Shown: piece after piece, positions 32,571 to 47,300 of the stretch
How positions within the stretch are numbered: the first letter of the stretch is position 1
How the letters are laid out: each line of letters starts with the position of its first letter
Assembly (NCBI RefSeq): GCF_025698545.1
Contig: NC_068569.1
Span: 6,448,001-6,512,000 of the forward strand
DNA: 64,000 bases
From: Gossypium raimondii
Lineage: Eukaryota > Streptophyta > Magnoliopsida > Malvales > Malvaceae
Direction of reading: 5' to 3'
Notes under the pieces: generated by a model
What the model was told of the DNA's origin: nothing
Databases searched by the model: none
Seen by the model: only the letters and a program-made list of their open reading frames with translations
Translations under genes and position numbers: made by a program

Positions 32571-35500
32571 TATGAATAAACTAATTTACTATTTGAAGTG
32601 CGTCTTTTTATAAGGATTTTTTTCTTCTTTTTTCTTTCTTTTATGCAAAGTGTGGACTTAAATTCAAATTTATTAAATTATTTTTCAAAGATATTAAAGA
32701 ATCTAAAATTTCAAATTTTAAAATTCTGTTAACCAATTTCTTTTATTTGAAAATTCAGATCTGGAGTCCATTAATACGTTGCTAGTGAAAATTGCAACGG
32801 TTTGGCGCTTGGGCAGCGTTTTTATAGTGTTTTACCTTGTTTTTTACTTGGGCCTAAGCAATGGGTTTTGGGTAGTGGCCTCCAGGCAGGTTTGGCGTCC
32901 TAAAACCTGCCGAGAAAATGCACACATACCTCGTATATAATATATTTTAGGTTGTTTTTCGTGCAATACATGGATTGATTGTTTCAATTAATTAGAAGAG
33001 AATTTAATTTTAATTTAATACTGATGAATTATAATAACAGAACAAAGTCTAAACAACAAATGCAACAAGTACAACTTGAACCTAGGCCACATCTAGAGCG
33101 ATGAATACCCTGAACCATCAAGCCATCATATGGGTTCAATTCAAATACTATTATTTTAGTACATATAATAAATAATGAAATATGTGACCTGAATCTAATT
33201 AATAATATATGAAATATGTACGATATTTAAATTTTTAAAAATAGATTAAATTGTTTATCATTGTGTTTTCATCAATCTTGAGTCAATATCGAGTTAACTT
33301 GTGACATCACCTCAATCAAATATATTATCAAATATATACAATTGATGGAGGTGATAAAGCATACACAATAAAATTAAAATGAAAAAAATTCAAAATAAAG
33401 CTTTAATAGTAAGTTAAAGGTTTTACTACTATATAATTGATGCGGATTTGAATATCATCATATGCATATTTTTATTTATTTATTTTTAAATAGAAAGACT
33501 AAAGTATGTAGAATAATGTAACTTATTTTAATCACAAATAAATATTTTTGTAATTTTCTTAATCGAGTTAAGAATCGATTGATGGGTGATACCAACTCAA
33601 TAAAAACTTAATAGATAATAAAATGATTAAACGACTTCTTCTCGATAACTAAAAACAAAATAAAATCAAATCTAAACTTAAAGGAATTCATTAATTATCT
33701 CAAACAATTAATTTTTATTTTGAAGTGAAATTCATTAATTAGAAGAAGAAAGCGGCTAGATAAAACAATTTTCTTTTTAATCTCCAAACAATTAATTAAA
33801 CATTAGTAGTGAAAAAAAATCCATGAAAATCAATAAAAAAGGGTTAAAGATAATCTTTTTCCATAAATTGTTGTAAGTTTATAATAAATTTCTAAATAGG
33901 GTTTCGAAAGTTCAAAATTTTCTTCATTGCGGTGGCAGAATGTAATAGGAGCTCGTGGGCCTTCATACCAGAAATTTGAAAAATTATAATTAATTATGCT
34001 TTCAAAACTTTAAAATTTAATTTAAACTTATAAAAATTTGAAAAAGTTTTTTTAAAACTTTAATTAGAAGTGCAAAATTTTTAAAATTTTAATTTATCTC
34101 TTCGAATTTAATGATACGTTTCACTATTGCTTTGTTATTATTGTTATGCTAATTTATGGTTTTGTAAAGTTTTAATTTAATGATAAAATGGGAGTCTTAA
34201 AACTTTTGAAAGTTGCATCACTAGACTTTTATCATTTACCGATTTGACTTAATTTTAGTTTGGATTTAATTCAATTATGTGTTGTTTGTCTATATGAAAT
34301 GAATGTATATAGTTTAGTAATTTGTCAAACATAGATGCAAATTTTGTAAGAGGTGGTGAACTCCCCACTAAGGAAGGACTTGTTGGGCGAAGTGTTGGAG
34401 ATGTAACCAATTGATGTGAAAGGAAAGGAGTTGAAGTTTTAGAGTTTGATTGGCAAATTGCCGACTAAATTGAAGAAGGGAAAAAAAGAAGTGTAGAAGT
34501 TGAAAAGATTGCTTCCAATTTGGTTTTTTTAGATCTTTACTTTTAAATCACAATCATTTCCAAATGGATATTATATATAGTTAGATCAATTTTCATATTT
34601 TTTTTACAACTTCTATGATGGTGATTTTATCGTTTTACCAAATTCCATGCTTATTGATTTTGCAACGTAATCTTTTTCACCATATCATTTATGGTCATTT
34701 TTTTTAAATTTTTAATGATAATTGAACAAGTTTTTTTCATTTTATTGACACATAGTTTTGATAACTTTTTTTACCTTGAATCTTGAATTCAGAACCTTAA
34801 ATTTTAAACCCTGAATCTCGAACCCCAAACTTAAAATTTCTCATTAGCTTTGATGATATTTTTGCCCGATGTTAATTTTAAAAACTTAAAATAGGTTAAA
34901 ATGAAATAAAATTCTTTGAACTTCGTTTTTAGCAACTAAAATGACACGGATTCAAATATATTTGAATGTATTTTTTATTTGAAGGTCGAGAAAAATTATA
35001 CTTAGAGTAATTACTAATTCTTACATTTTTATACAAAATAAAAGCATACAATACACAATGTTAAACTTAAGATCTAATTTAAGGAATAATAGTTTCATAG
35101 CTACATAAAACCAATATTAATTTATGAATATGAATTATTCAGGTATAAAAAAATATACAAATATAAAATCTTTTAAATATGATTATATCATATACAAATG
35201 AACAAGGGTAAAATGATGTTTGAACCGTTAAACAAAAGAATTTGCGGAGGAAAAGCAAAGGGTTTTTTTTTCTGTGTGTGTAAAATTTAACCAAAAAGCA
35301 TGCTAATATGACCATTCTTTGTCTTTAATCCAGGGATTGGTTCAGAAGTTGAAGTTCATTGCCATCTAGAAATTCAACATGACTGACTTGAATCATAAGA
35401 ACATTCAGAGACGGTAGAATTGACATTAATCTACTCCCCACAACTAAAGCAATACCAATATTTGAATACAAACCATAACTCGGTCCATTTATGCTATCTT

Positions 35501-36843
35501 TAATAGGTTTATATTCGAATTTATTTTACTTCAAAATAAAATAATAATAGTAATATTCCCAATTTTAGTGCCAGTTTGAGTTTGAAAACAACCTTTTAAT
35601 CCATATATTCATAACAAATGACAAAAGAATGTGAGCTAGCACAACCCCAATAATTGACATTGGACATCTGTGTTCATCCTCTGCAGTTTTGTGGTTGGCT
35701 GTTAATTAAAGACTCCCACTTTCCTCTCAACATTCTCTTTTAAGTTCCATAAATCAAGTTTTGTCTTTATTTTGGAGCATTGATCATTGATGTGGTGGCC
35801 ACCTCATTTTAAGCATTGCCTAATGGTTACAATAAATGCTCATACAACAGACTTCTACTCTATCCGTCTAATTCTGAGTAAAAACGTAACATATATACAC
35901 AAGGGTAGTGCCAACGTTACTCTTTACCCATTGGATGCCATTTAGTACTTCCTTAGCTTCGCCTGATGATGCCTAAAATATTCTTGCCATTTCTAGTTAA
36001 ACTGAACCGTAAAGTGTCCTTGGCAAAAAGTTTTGCTTCTTGCTTGTGGACCAAGTATTTATTCCAAAGGATGTAGGGGACCATGGTTATTGCTAAAGAG
36101 GGGCAGGGGTCCTACGGAATAGTGGACTACTATCTTTTGATGACAAGACGGTATCAAAGATACTAAATCCAAGCTTTGCTCAAAGCACTTGTTAGGATGT
36201 TTATATGGATGGAACAAAGCATGCGCATATTCACGATTATATTTTCATAATTGCTCGCTAATCAAATATGACTTACAATATATCTCGCAATCCATATGGT
36301 ATTAACCCAACTTCAGAAAATTACCCAACAAAAAAACAAACGATGGTCATTATCTTGAGAGTGATGTGGCTAATAAACCATGAGATTTATATAATTTCCT
36401 TCATGGAAATGGAAAAATACTTGTATATGGTCAAATTGTTACTGATCATTATCAGGAGATTCCCAACTTTATTTTGTCGCAATCTTCCTTGATATATCCA
36501 AATGCAAATCTTCACGGGTGTCCTTAAAATCCAGAAAATAAAGAGCTTGTTTGCGCTGCCCTTTAGTTTACTACCTTTTCAGTTATTTGAACCTCACAAT
36601 AATGTCTTACATTCACTTTTTTTTCCTGGCATCAATACCACAGTCCTATAATTAATTGGACCAATTTTTTCACTGTCCTGAATCTTGTGGAAGGAGATAA
36701 GAAAGAAGAAAACGAATGAAATTTATTATGTTTTCTAGATTTTTTTATTTTTGATGTTCGAACATTGGTACAGCTAAATCCTTTAAAAAAAATTGAAAAA
36801 TTAAAGCAAATAAACAAACATAAAGAAAAGGTCGGTTTTTTTT
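32571..36843. other. Intergenic, no gene supported
   Basis: Mostly AT-rich. Around 32.80-32.93 kb a GC-richer patch (GGGCAGCG, CAGGCAGGTTTGGCG) looks like a repeat end. Around 35.6-36.2 kb the composition is more gene-like, but no exon chain could be built. Confidence 0.4.
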
Positions 36844-37746
36844 TTATGTGTTCTTCCAGGCATAAATCAACAACGAGAATTCAACCTTATCTTCATCTTT
36901 GTGCACCCACTTCTCCTCCAACCAAAGCCGGCTATCCAATCCACTTCTTGTCCTAAACATGAAAACGGCTGAACCGGCGGCAGGATTGAAGAACCAGTCA
37001 TGCACATCCCACATCAAATCAACCAGCAATCCATCAACAAATATCGTCTGGTTTCCTCTAAAATTCCATTGCAGTCTCTTGACCCGAATCACCGTCTTGT
37101 TATCGATACAAACCGACAGAACCGGATGCTTTAGGTCTCCGTGTTCTCCGCTACATCTTATCAAAATATCATGTGAAATGCCTGTATCACAAAACTGAGC
37201 CTTGGTGGAATAAAGGGTATTGCCTGAACAATGTTCTTGTCGAGAAACTAGGGAGGATTTTGCTACTGGGATTGTGCTTGTGAACCTCTTGTTGATTTCT
37301 TCTTCGGCCGTATCACCTAAAATGAGGCCTATCTCTGAATCAACCGTGACTATGACATAGAACCCATTAACCGGTTCAGGCCCTGCATTATACTTAGCGG
37401 CTGAAAGATCCCAAAAGATTTCTATATTTGAATGGTCGGATTCGATCGCTTTGCTGCCTTTCATTTTCCTGAAAAACCTCAAATTGGTGTTGAGCTTGAA
37501 ACAGGGCCAAGGGTCGTGGTTGAAGTTGATGCTTAGGCCTTGACCCGTTTGATTCTTGCACCAACTGACTTTGATCAAGTACTGCTTATTCTGGGATGAT
37601 AGAAAGACTTTGTAAGTGGCGGCGACTGCGTTCTGGACTGAAGGGACAAGGCTTGGAGTGATACAAGCATTGGTTGAATAGCTAGAACATGAAGGATGAG
37701 AAACATTTACTGCGGTTTCGTTGAAACAAGATATGATGTTTCTCAT
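36844..37746 (-). CDS. DUF868 family protein, 300 aa
   Basis: A single uninterrupted exon with family-typical length. The order of motifs is that of the plant DUF868 family: an N-terminal CxxE-like cap, then VPSVQNAVAATYKVFLSSQN, LIKVSWCKNQTGQGLSI, a K/FFRKMKGSK patch, IEIFWDLSAAKY (about 110-121), GPEPVNGFYVIVTVDSEIGL (about 122-141), DILIRCSG, then LQWNFRGNQTIFVDGLLVDL and VHDWFF, and a C-terminal SLLIYAWKN. The biochemical role of DUF868 proteins is unknown; there is no signal peptide or membrane span. The start is the first ATG and lies just before the conserved N-terminal text. No truncation is seen. Confidence 0.9.
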   Translation of the reverse strand: MRNIISCFNETAVNVSHPSCSSYSTNACITPSLVPSVQNAVAATYKVFLSSQNKQYLIKVSWCKNQTGQGLSINFNHDPWPCFKLNTNLRFFRKMKGSKAIESDHSNIEIFWDLSAAKYNAGPEPVNGFYVIVTVDSEIGLILGDTAEEEINKRFTSTIPVAKSSLVSRQEHCSGNTLYSTKAQFCDTGISHDILIRCSGEHGDLKHPVLSVCIDNKTVIRVKRLQWNFRGNQTIFVDGLLVDLMWDVHDWFFNPAAGSAVFMFRTRSGLDSRLWLEEKWVHKDEDKVEFSLLIYAWKNT

Positions 37747-40700
37747 GCTGCCGCTTAATAATACAGTATTAAAGATTGATATATCAAATCAAAAGCTTGT
37801 TTCTTCTTGGGGATTCGTGAGAGAGAAAGCAAGATCCGAAGGTTTGGAGAGATGGGTCTTTCTCTTTTGGCTTGTCCTAAGCAAATATGAAAATGTTAGA
37901 AAACTGGACAAGGTTGGTACTTTTTTGAACTGTCTCTCCCTGCTTTCGATTTTTCTAAAGAAGAAGTTTATGTCAATGGAAATACAAAATAACAGGAAGA
38001 CAGGCAACAGCAGGGAATTCAGGTTATCTGACAAATCTGTAATAAATATGAATCTACTGTATGGCACGAATGCAAGTAAAGAAAAATAATTACAACACAA
38101 TCCGATATGAAATAATAATTTAAATATAAAATTTTCTATAAAAACAATTATTAAAAATTATGTAAATATGATATTTTAAATACAATTATAACCCTTTAAA
38201 AAAATAAGAACATGACATGAGTCGAATCGAGTTTTAGCTGATTGAATACCAGCACTTAATTTTGTGACGTGATCATGGATGCTTTTAATTCCTTAACTAT
38301 GCTTTTTGTTAATATATATATATATATATAAATCTGCACCCATTTATGTAACATGAGAAACTCGATATATATATATATATATATAAGTACTTTTATTAAT
38401 TAAATAATTGTGAGAGTGAATATTTGACCCCACCAAATGAATTTATAGCCTCTACGGCTGCTTGTAACACATCTATGATTAAAAGCAACTAAAACTTTTC
38501 TTCTAATTTCCTCTTAATTATTTGAATGTATTTTGCCCATTTTATTTAGTTTCGTGGTCTGATCAACTAAAGATTTTTAGTTTCTTATTAACTCTTAACT
38601 TGATAGCTTATTTTATTATTTGCAACTATCATTTTATATTAATATTTATATCTTTTATAATTAAATATTTTTCAACTCTTTTAAGAGAATTATTTTATCG
38701 TTTGCTTAAGAGGTAGAGTTTGGAGAAAAATTATATGAAAAATATTAGTCATAAATATACAATTTTCTTAAACTAAAGCTGACACCCAAGCTGGCATTAT
38801 ATATTTTCTACCTAAAATCTTAGTAAAAGAAAACTCTTTACAAAAAGTGAAACGTCATACAGGAATTGGGTTTAATCTAATTAAATCATGATTTCATTTT
38901 TCAAAAAATTAATTCCAATTTAATATTTACTTCATGACTTTTTATACTAAAAAAACCCTATTAATTACTATAATTTCTGATCCTCATAACATTTTATGAT
39001 CGTTTGTTTCATCGGTCCGTTATATCATCATTCACTTACAATAATCCATGCTCATTAATTGGGCACTTAATTTATTATGTTTTCCCTTTTTTTTTTGGTT
39101 TAATCTTCCAGTTTTGAGAGATACAGTTCAAGGCATAACTTTAATCTTCGTTTGGCTTCTAGAACAGTATAAATCCAAACCATTTTATATATATATATAT
39201 ATATTTATTATTTGCTACATGAAGCAATTGTTAAGCTAAAGCTGTAATTTTCACGTAAAACGCAAAGCACTGAGTACCTAATTCACAAATTTAACAAACG
39301 TAAGAGCACCAAAGCAGAAAAAGAAAAAAGGAGCAATGGAATCCACATTAATAAGTGAAAATGGAACAAATGATCGGTCCAATTAGTATTCATTTTTCAC
39401 AATCATCAACATCTAGGGTTAATTGAAATTACTGCTTACAGTTTTTTCTCTTTAAAAAAGAGTATTTTCCTTGATGAATTTTTACGTAATCTCTTATTAA
39501 TTTCAACCTATAATCCGACAAAATATTGAACCAATCAAAACTGAAATATATGATAACTTCAACCGGACCATTTAATCACAAATCGGTAGTTGTTGTAAGC
39601 AATGTTTACAGAATCGCTGTCCTTTGTTTCGAATGTCCAGAGTTGACTATTGTTAGAATGTTAGTTTGAGACAGCTCCAGCACATGAATATTAATAGAGG
39701 AGCTACCTAGATTCTAAAATTTACTGATTGCATGCATGGTTAGAAAACTTGGAAGAAATTACAAAACACACCTGGTTTAAAATGCCACCTCATTTGTTAA
39801 ATATATACTATATGGTAGCTTCTTGGCAGTACATATTTCCTTGTTGATGGAAATAAAATAAAATAAAGTATTGAGCAATGACTACACTGTTAATATTATA
39901 TGCCCATTTCTTGCCTACTTTGTGAAAAGATTTATCTACTTGCTCACGTTTCCTACATGTTCTTGTACCAAAATCCACATTCTTATACATCCCCAGATTT
40001 TCATACGTATACACTCAATGTTGCAAATCTTCTTTCATCTCACCTACATATATACATGTATTGAGTACATAAATTCATATCCAACACACACTTACAAATC
40101 CAAATAACATAAATTATAATGCATTTTAAGTGAAGAAATTCATTCCAAAAATTAAGATGCAATACAGACATTATATATATATATATAGCTAGTTATTGAT
40201 CAAAAGTAACTTTAATAATTAGGTATAAGTTTCATGTTTTATGTACAATTTCTGCCATATATAAATGATAATGCTGAACGTGTTAAGCGGGATCTCAATT
40301 CGTAATCATCCTTAGTTCAATGGTGGGGAAGTGTTGTCGAAGATATTGTTGTACATTTTAAGCCCACAAAAATGTTAAAATAAGTTTTACATAAGAAGAT
40401 TGCAAAAAGTCGTTATTACATGCTTGTATATAAAGCGAAATTATACTTACTGTCATATCCATCGAAATCCTTCAAATCTCCCCTCCATATCTCATTATGG
40501 CTGTCCCTTTTCCTTTAAAATGATTTTATATTTGCTAGATTTCGACTTCCCATTAGGTAAATCATCAGATAAATACGAGTCATTCAGTTAAATTATTATG
40601 CATAATGAATGTTGCAACATCATTGTAAATTTACAGTGATCAATGGTATAGACAACTGGATAAGAACTTTGCACATAATGAAATTATTTTGAAAGAGAGT

Positions 40701-43189
40701 GCGGGAGGAAGTGAGACTACATAGAAAGATTCAACAAAAAAATCCCATTTTTAATGGCTATGGATCATAAATGAGGCGATGGAAACAAGTATGATAGCGA
40801 GACAAAGAAGCTTTTCATTCAATGTACGCGTGAGAGTGAAATGTGTGCACGGCTTTGCCTAAACACAAATTCAAGGGATTAAAAGGACCTTCAAATGCGA
40901 GATGATTCATCATCCACTTAACCCTTAAGGTAACTTTCTTCGTATTTTTTCCCTTATTGAGTTCTGCTCGTCGCAATATGTATCAACTTATGCAGTTAGG
41001 TAGCACAAGTATATGATTCAGTACTGACATGTGGTTAAAGTCCTTTACTTTTGCAACTATCATTATAATGGGCAAAACCCTTTCTGTTTCTTTCCTCCGC
41101 CCCCAAGCTCTACCAGCCTACTAGACAATGACGCAAGGAAATAAACACAAACACGACATGAATTGTCCAGTCTAGTACCAGGTAAGCCATTGCTTTTGTA
41201 TGCCTGTCTAGCACTTAAGGTGAACCAGCAAGAAAGATCGTCTCAACTGGCTCTCTCTATATCCTATTCATTTTTTTTGTTTAAACATCTACGATCATGT
41301 ATATTTCCCTAAACACTAGCTTTTTTTTTGTTTAAACATCCACGATCATGTATATTTCCCTAAACACTAGCTTATTAAGGCGGTGAAACGTAAAAAGGTT
41401 ATAACTGATTCTCAAAAACCACCCCAAGGCTATTTTTTTTTTTTGTCTCATTTCTCAAATTCAACCACATTGATTGACATAAAATGACACGAGGTTAGAC
41501 CCTGTTCTTCATTTTAGAAAATAATCAGCCACAGCAACCAGCAGATAAATCAGGGAACTGAATCCCATGTGCTACAAAAGACAACATATCCAGAAGTGAA
41601 CTCTCACAATGAATAACATCCAATACTTTCCTCTAATTGTTTTTCACGGTTTTACCTATCCTCCATGATAGGGTTTCTAAAAAGTTTCTAATATCTCAAG
41701 CTCAATGCTACTTAGAGATTCTAACAAATTGTTAGTCAATAATCATTTTTAAAGTTATCAAGTTTTAAGCAGAAAATGGATTTTGAATGTGTGAAAGCCT
41801 TCTCTTTTGCCCTACCACCAAGGAAAAGCAGGTGAATTACATCTATCAACCCCCCTCCCCCCCAAAAAAAGAGAAAATACTACATCCAGATTATTCATCT
41901 ATCATCTTACAATGCAATCTGCCATAACTAATACTGGAAGCACAAAAACAAGCACAGCTAACAAAACTTACCTAACAATCACCAATACTTATTTGATAGA
42001 ACTCCATGTACAGCATTCCTAACTAGCAACATTGAAACATATTAAGAAAAACAGTATGAACGACCAAATGGGTATCCTGACCTCTTTTCTTTGTAATGCT
42101 AATCATATTAATGAAAATTTCAATTTTTAGCTACATCATATTCCCTCAAGGACAAACCTTAAATGCCTAGGCAATGAAAATTGGGATGCCAAGAAATTTG
42201 CAAGGAATCTTTCACGATGTAGTCAAATTACCAGACCACAATCACAAGAATCGTGTATAAGGTAATACTGAGCATGTATGTAGCAGCAATAAAATGATAA
42301 ATAGATCAACAATATTGGGCTGAAGAGAAGAATTCAAATGTAATTTGGATTCAATATCACTACACCAAAGGTAAATAATTTACTATAAGATTTTGAAAAA
42401 GAAAAAAAAAACAACCGGATGAAAAGGTGATTCCAGAAACAATTCTATTTAGATTCAACCAACTAGAAGACAACTTAGTATTTGCTCTATTACACTGTTT
42501 AGATGCAGCCATGATTTACAACCAAGGAGAATTCCTTTTAGGCCCAAGGTTGAGCAACTTACAAAATAAAAAGACTAAGTATTGGAATAACTCAGAATTT
42601 TTTTAAACCCCCCACATAGGATTAAAATTTCCCAAATGCAAAATACAAGTTTTTTAGTGCCTCATGACCTTTTATTGTTCCATGGTCAACTCAAACTTCC
42701 AAACAAATGACTAAGCTTTAAAATCAAGTATACCATCCTCATTTCACAAAGACAAACATCTATATTACAGCATTTGCCAACTTCAAGCCAATAAAAATAA
42801 AAATTCTTAAAATATGAGGACAATAATGTCGGCAACACCAACATTTATTTCATTTTTATAGATCAATTTGAAGCACTATCCACTACTCATCAACATAAAC
42901 ATAACAAGAAGGTCAAAATTGGATGCCATGATGGATTTATTTTGTATTCAGATGATTAGTAGTACACTAGTACTTTAAGCAAAGAAACCATCCATTGAAT
43001 GTAAATTAAAATCATTAAAAACAGAGAAGATTACAAGAGTCACTTACACCCACCAACTAATTAAATGTAGGTCAATAAAACACATTCAGCCAATTGATTC
43101 CCTGAAAAGCTGAGTTCTGAATTATAGAATGAAGTAAGCAGCACTGCCACTCTGAAAGAAGTAAACTCAACCTCTACAAGCGCTTGCTA
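37747..43189. other. Intergenic; microsatellites and a 51-bp tandem repeat
   Basis: No gene supported in over 5 kb. TA/AT microsatellites occur near 38310-38330, 38364-38386, 39186-39204 and 40170-40190. The last kilobase may hold the 3' UTR of the gene ending at 43190. Confidence 0.45.
41272..41372 (+). repeat. Tandem duplication, 51-bp unit
   Basis: TTTGTTTAAACATCTACG to CCCTAAACACTAGC is repeated at once with one base change (TCTACG versus TCCACG). Confidence 0.85.
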
Positions 43190-44309
43190 CTAGATGGGAC
43201 TGATATAGTTAGCAAATCGACCTGTCATCCGCAAAAAGACATATCATAGATAAAAGTCGTGCATATTTATACATATAACAAAGAGTGAGTTCATTACCTG
43301 CCAAGTGATTTTAAAATGATGACAATATCTATTAACCAGACAGTAAAAGCATACATTATCCCACATTTTACCTTTATGCTTCTAAGAAATGCTGGTTGTC
43401 TACCTATGACAACAGATACCAGACAGAAAATTTCCATTTCCCTCACCACATTAGCAACTTTAGGAGTGAAATGTCCCCCAATTACACCGAAAGTACTGAA
43501 TAAACTGATTAAGTATCTTCCACTAAAACAATAATTATACACAAAGCTTAATCCAAAGAACAAATTCTTGAATGCACTGCCTCATTGCTTCTAAAGTGCT
43601 AATAAGCTGAGCTTTGAATATATGACCCATTGGTTAAAATTTAACAGGGTTCCCAACGAGGATAACTGTTGGCGACTGCTGAGTGGCTTAAAGGTACATA
43701 AGCATGTAAGCAAAAACTGCAGCTAAACTCTAGTTGAAATTGTGGGATTTTCAGCAAGTACTAGCTCCATAGAATGAGGAATGAACAGCGGTTGAACCAG
43801 ATATCAAAGCTTGAAGTTTTTGGATTAAAATATCTAATCAAATCATGATCTCTGAGCAAGCACGATGCGTAAAAACAGAGTGCCTAAACCGAAAATTGTA
43901 AGAAAATTGTAAGAAAAAACAAAAACTGGAAATACCTTCAGCACAACTATTAGCATCGGAAGGAAGCTTGGAAACAAGGCAAGCCGATGCAACCGCACTG
44001 TGAAGTGGTTGAAGAGTGCTTAGTTCTCGTCGAACGAACCTTAAAGAGATAACTCAAAAGAAACCAAAATTAAACAACGAGCACGTAAAGAAAAACCCAT
44101 CATTCTAGTAGCAAAGAAGCATAAAGGGAATAAAAAAAGTACCGAGAAAGAGAGGGAGGAGAAATCCGGGTCTGATGAAGACTGAAATTGGATCGAAGTG
44201 AAGAACTTGGAACTGAAAATGGGATTTTGGTTCTTGCTTTTGTCGATGTTGTTGCTGTTCGGAGAATTGGACGAAGAAAAGAAGATCTCGATGCAATTGT
44301 AGCTGCCAT
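43190..44309 (-). CDS. NFD6/NOXY2-like small mitochondrial or plastid protein, 100 aa
   Basis: Three exons on the minus strand, 44143-44309, 43936-44039 and 43190-43221, with GT-AG borders and consistent phases. The N-terminus MAATIASRSSFLRPILRTAT is rich in R, S and T without acidic residues, i.e. an organelle transit peptide. Then comes the family core RRELSTLQPLHSAVASACLV and the end GRFANYISPI. This is the layout of the NUCLEAR FUSION DEFECTIVE 6 / NONRESPONDING TO OXYLIPINS 2 family, whose members act in mitochondria (NFD6 for karyogamy, NOXY2 for oxylipin response), as known from Arabidopsis. Biochemical activity is unknown. The last coding exon is only 32 nt. An upstream in-frame extension is open but the MAAT start gives a proper transit peptide. 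Confidence 0.82.
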
Positions 44310-47300
44310 TTCTTTGTTGTTTGGAACCCAGATAACAGTGAAAAGCCTCTGCAAAACCCTGCCTCCTAGTAAACCACTAAACCAGTGAATTTGGTCGTCT
44401 CTTTTTCTGGCTCATGTGGCTAGGTTTAACCCACTGGATCTTAAAGTCCACCAAAGCAAGCCCATTTGCTTCTCACATAATAATTTTCCAGACTCCATAC
44501 ATAAGCGAAATAAATTCTTGTATTATGCCAAAAAGTTGATTTAATTGATTTTTTTATTTTTTATGTTTATTTTTTTAACATTATTATTTTTAAAGTTGTA
44601 CTGGTGTCTTCAACAATTCCATTAAAATCACGAAAAGAAGAGGAAAAGAAATGGATAAATCGTTTTACAAGAGGATCCATCCATAGTGTCCATATGCATG
44701 TTAAAATAAAATTTTCCATTCAAACTCAAAAGGTCAAAGGAATGGTTCAACGGAGGAATAATACTCATGCACAAGCTTAAGGTTGATTGTTAGTCTTGGT
44801 ATGGTTTGCATGACAATCAACACCAAGCTCTCGTGGCTTTTAGATTTATTAATCTTTTTCGTCAAGGGCGAAGTTAGAATGGGCAAAAGTATTATATAAG
44901 CTATTATATTAGAAGTTAGATTGTATTTTGACTTTTTTTATTTAAAAAAGAGCAAATTAATCATTGTTTGTAAGATTAAAAAGCAATGTGGTCTTTTATG
45001 TTAAAATTTTCCTTTATTTTTACTACTAAAATTGGATGCGGCTAACATAATAATTAGATAGTTGCACGTGATGTGCCATGTATACTTTATTTTGACATAC
45101 AAAAACCAGTTTTTAATCGTAGAAATGAATGAAAATTTTATCAAAATGACTAGTTCATTCTTTGATATATTGCATAGGGATAAATTTGTCCATTTGTTGA
45201 GTATAGAAGGCAAAATGCTATCTGATTCCTAGTTAAGGGCTTTCATGGTACATTTATCACCAGAAACTTTTTATGGAAGAATCGAGATTGAATTTTAAAA
45301 TTTTGAGGGACTAAAATAATATTTATGTAAATATAACAAATTGATATACAATATATTAAATTTTAAAAATAATATAATTTAATTTTGCAAATTTAATAAC
45401 CATTCCTCATCCAAAAACTAAAAATTTAAAGTTTAAAAAGTATAAACTAACTCGAATAGACTACATTATCCATTGGTAGATAAAAATGCTTAGTAAATAT
45501 TTAATCCAATTAATTATTCCCGTCTAGTCTAATCAGCTACTTGGAAATCTGGAATTTTATAGCAGCAGCTAACTAACGGATTTTGCAAAGTGGGTTTTGT
45601 TTATATTTTAATTAACAAGGTGATTTTGACATGTTTTCGCTTTGTTCTTTACCTAAATTTTCACATTAATGCATTGCCTAGTAAAACTGCAAGGACCCTT
45701 GAGACAGAGAAGGAGAGAGAAAATGCATAGAAGGGTCAAATTTCCGACGATTTCTAGATGATAATATCCCTTCCCTTCCGGAACGAGTAATCTAAAATAT
45801 ACAAAGCTTAATACAAAATTAAATTTAATGTTGGTTAAAAAAACAAATTGTTCAATCCATGCCTTGATGGCGTTTGACATGGATTTTAGTCATTATGATA
45901 AATAGAAATTACAAAGATACGAAGGAAGTCAAGAGTTTAAAATATAATTTTATTATTCTAATAATTTTTTAAAATACTAACTAAATCATTCATTTTATGG
46001 TCACCTTTTAAATTAAAAAGTAGAGTAATTGTGGTATGAATGTGGAAAACGGATGCCACATTGCGACGTACGGTTTTTGGTTTGCCGTCGTTTGGTATCT
46101 CTTCCCCCCTCCCTTCGTTGAAGATAATCCCATGATGATGATGGTTAGGGATTTTATGGATGTTGATAACGAAACCTGGAATATGTGACCTTACTTCGCT
46201 CACGCTTTAACCATGACCAGTGTAAAAAAGTCATTGTTAAGATTCCAATAAGACTACCTTCGGCTCAACATAAACTGATCTGGCACTTCTTCCACCATGC
46301 CACTTTCAACGGTTCTGTATGGGTATCAACTCTTCTTTTCTCGTTTCCTATTTCTTGTTTAAGTGGCTCTACCCACACTGGCACTTTTTTTTCTTTCTTT
46401 CTTTTCTTGTCGCCTTTTTGTAATTTCACTCGTTTTAAACACACGTGGGATAACATTGTGGCCCCTTTTCCAATTTTTGATTCGTTCATTTTTCCATATG
46501 TCTTGTTAGCATATTTATTTTTGAAGGCATTTATGGCAACTAAATTATGCCATAAATGAAAGGCAAGGGTTCCTGCACAATGGTTTATACATCATTGCTG
46601 TGGTTTGTCGTTCCGGCAAAGGTTTACTTTGTTGATAGTTTATATAAGATGGTTGTTGCTACTTCAGTGGAGGTCAGTATGGGCGGCTAGGGAAGCCTGT
46701 TTTTTCTGGGTTCGAGATGGAGACAGACAGACAGCATGTTATCTTCGAACCCAATTGCAAGAATTTGATCTTCCCGTTTAAGCTCGATTGGTCAATTGGA
46801 ATGGTCTGGCAATTCAACATGATATTCCAACCTTTTGTTTTCTTTTTCTAATGCTTCTTTTCTCCTTTCTTATAAAGAAAGCTAACCGAGTGGCTTATTG
46901 GATTACTAAATGGACGTGTGTAAGATATTGAGCTCATGATTGGGTGGTTAATCCACCCCCATTATTTATATATTCCCTGTTGTTACTGTTACTCTTTGGC
47001 TTTTTTAGCCCTTTTATGAAAGGGAAAAAAAAATCAGTTATCCCATTATTGAATATTTGAAATTAAGGACAGACTATTCATAAAAAGAAGTAAAAAATTT
47101 TATATGGTTAACAATAGAAAGGATAATCTTTCTTCTAAAACTAAAAATTCGACTTTATGGAATGAAAGCGAACAAAAAAGATCACACAAAAGAAGCTTTC
47201 AAGTGAAAAGGACACCATTTCTATTTACAAAACAAGACACGAGAAACGTCTCTCAGGCTAAGGCCGTAAATCCAGTGACGAGTTTTAGTCTCATTGGTTA

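Noticed and set aside
35640-36530. Possible gene in a GC-richer patch
   Set aside because: No exon chain, start or family motif could be built on either strand.
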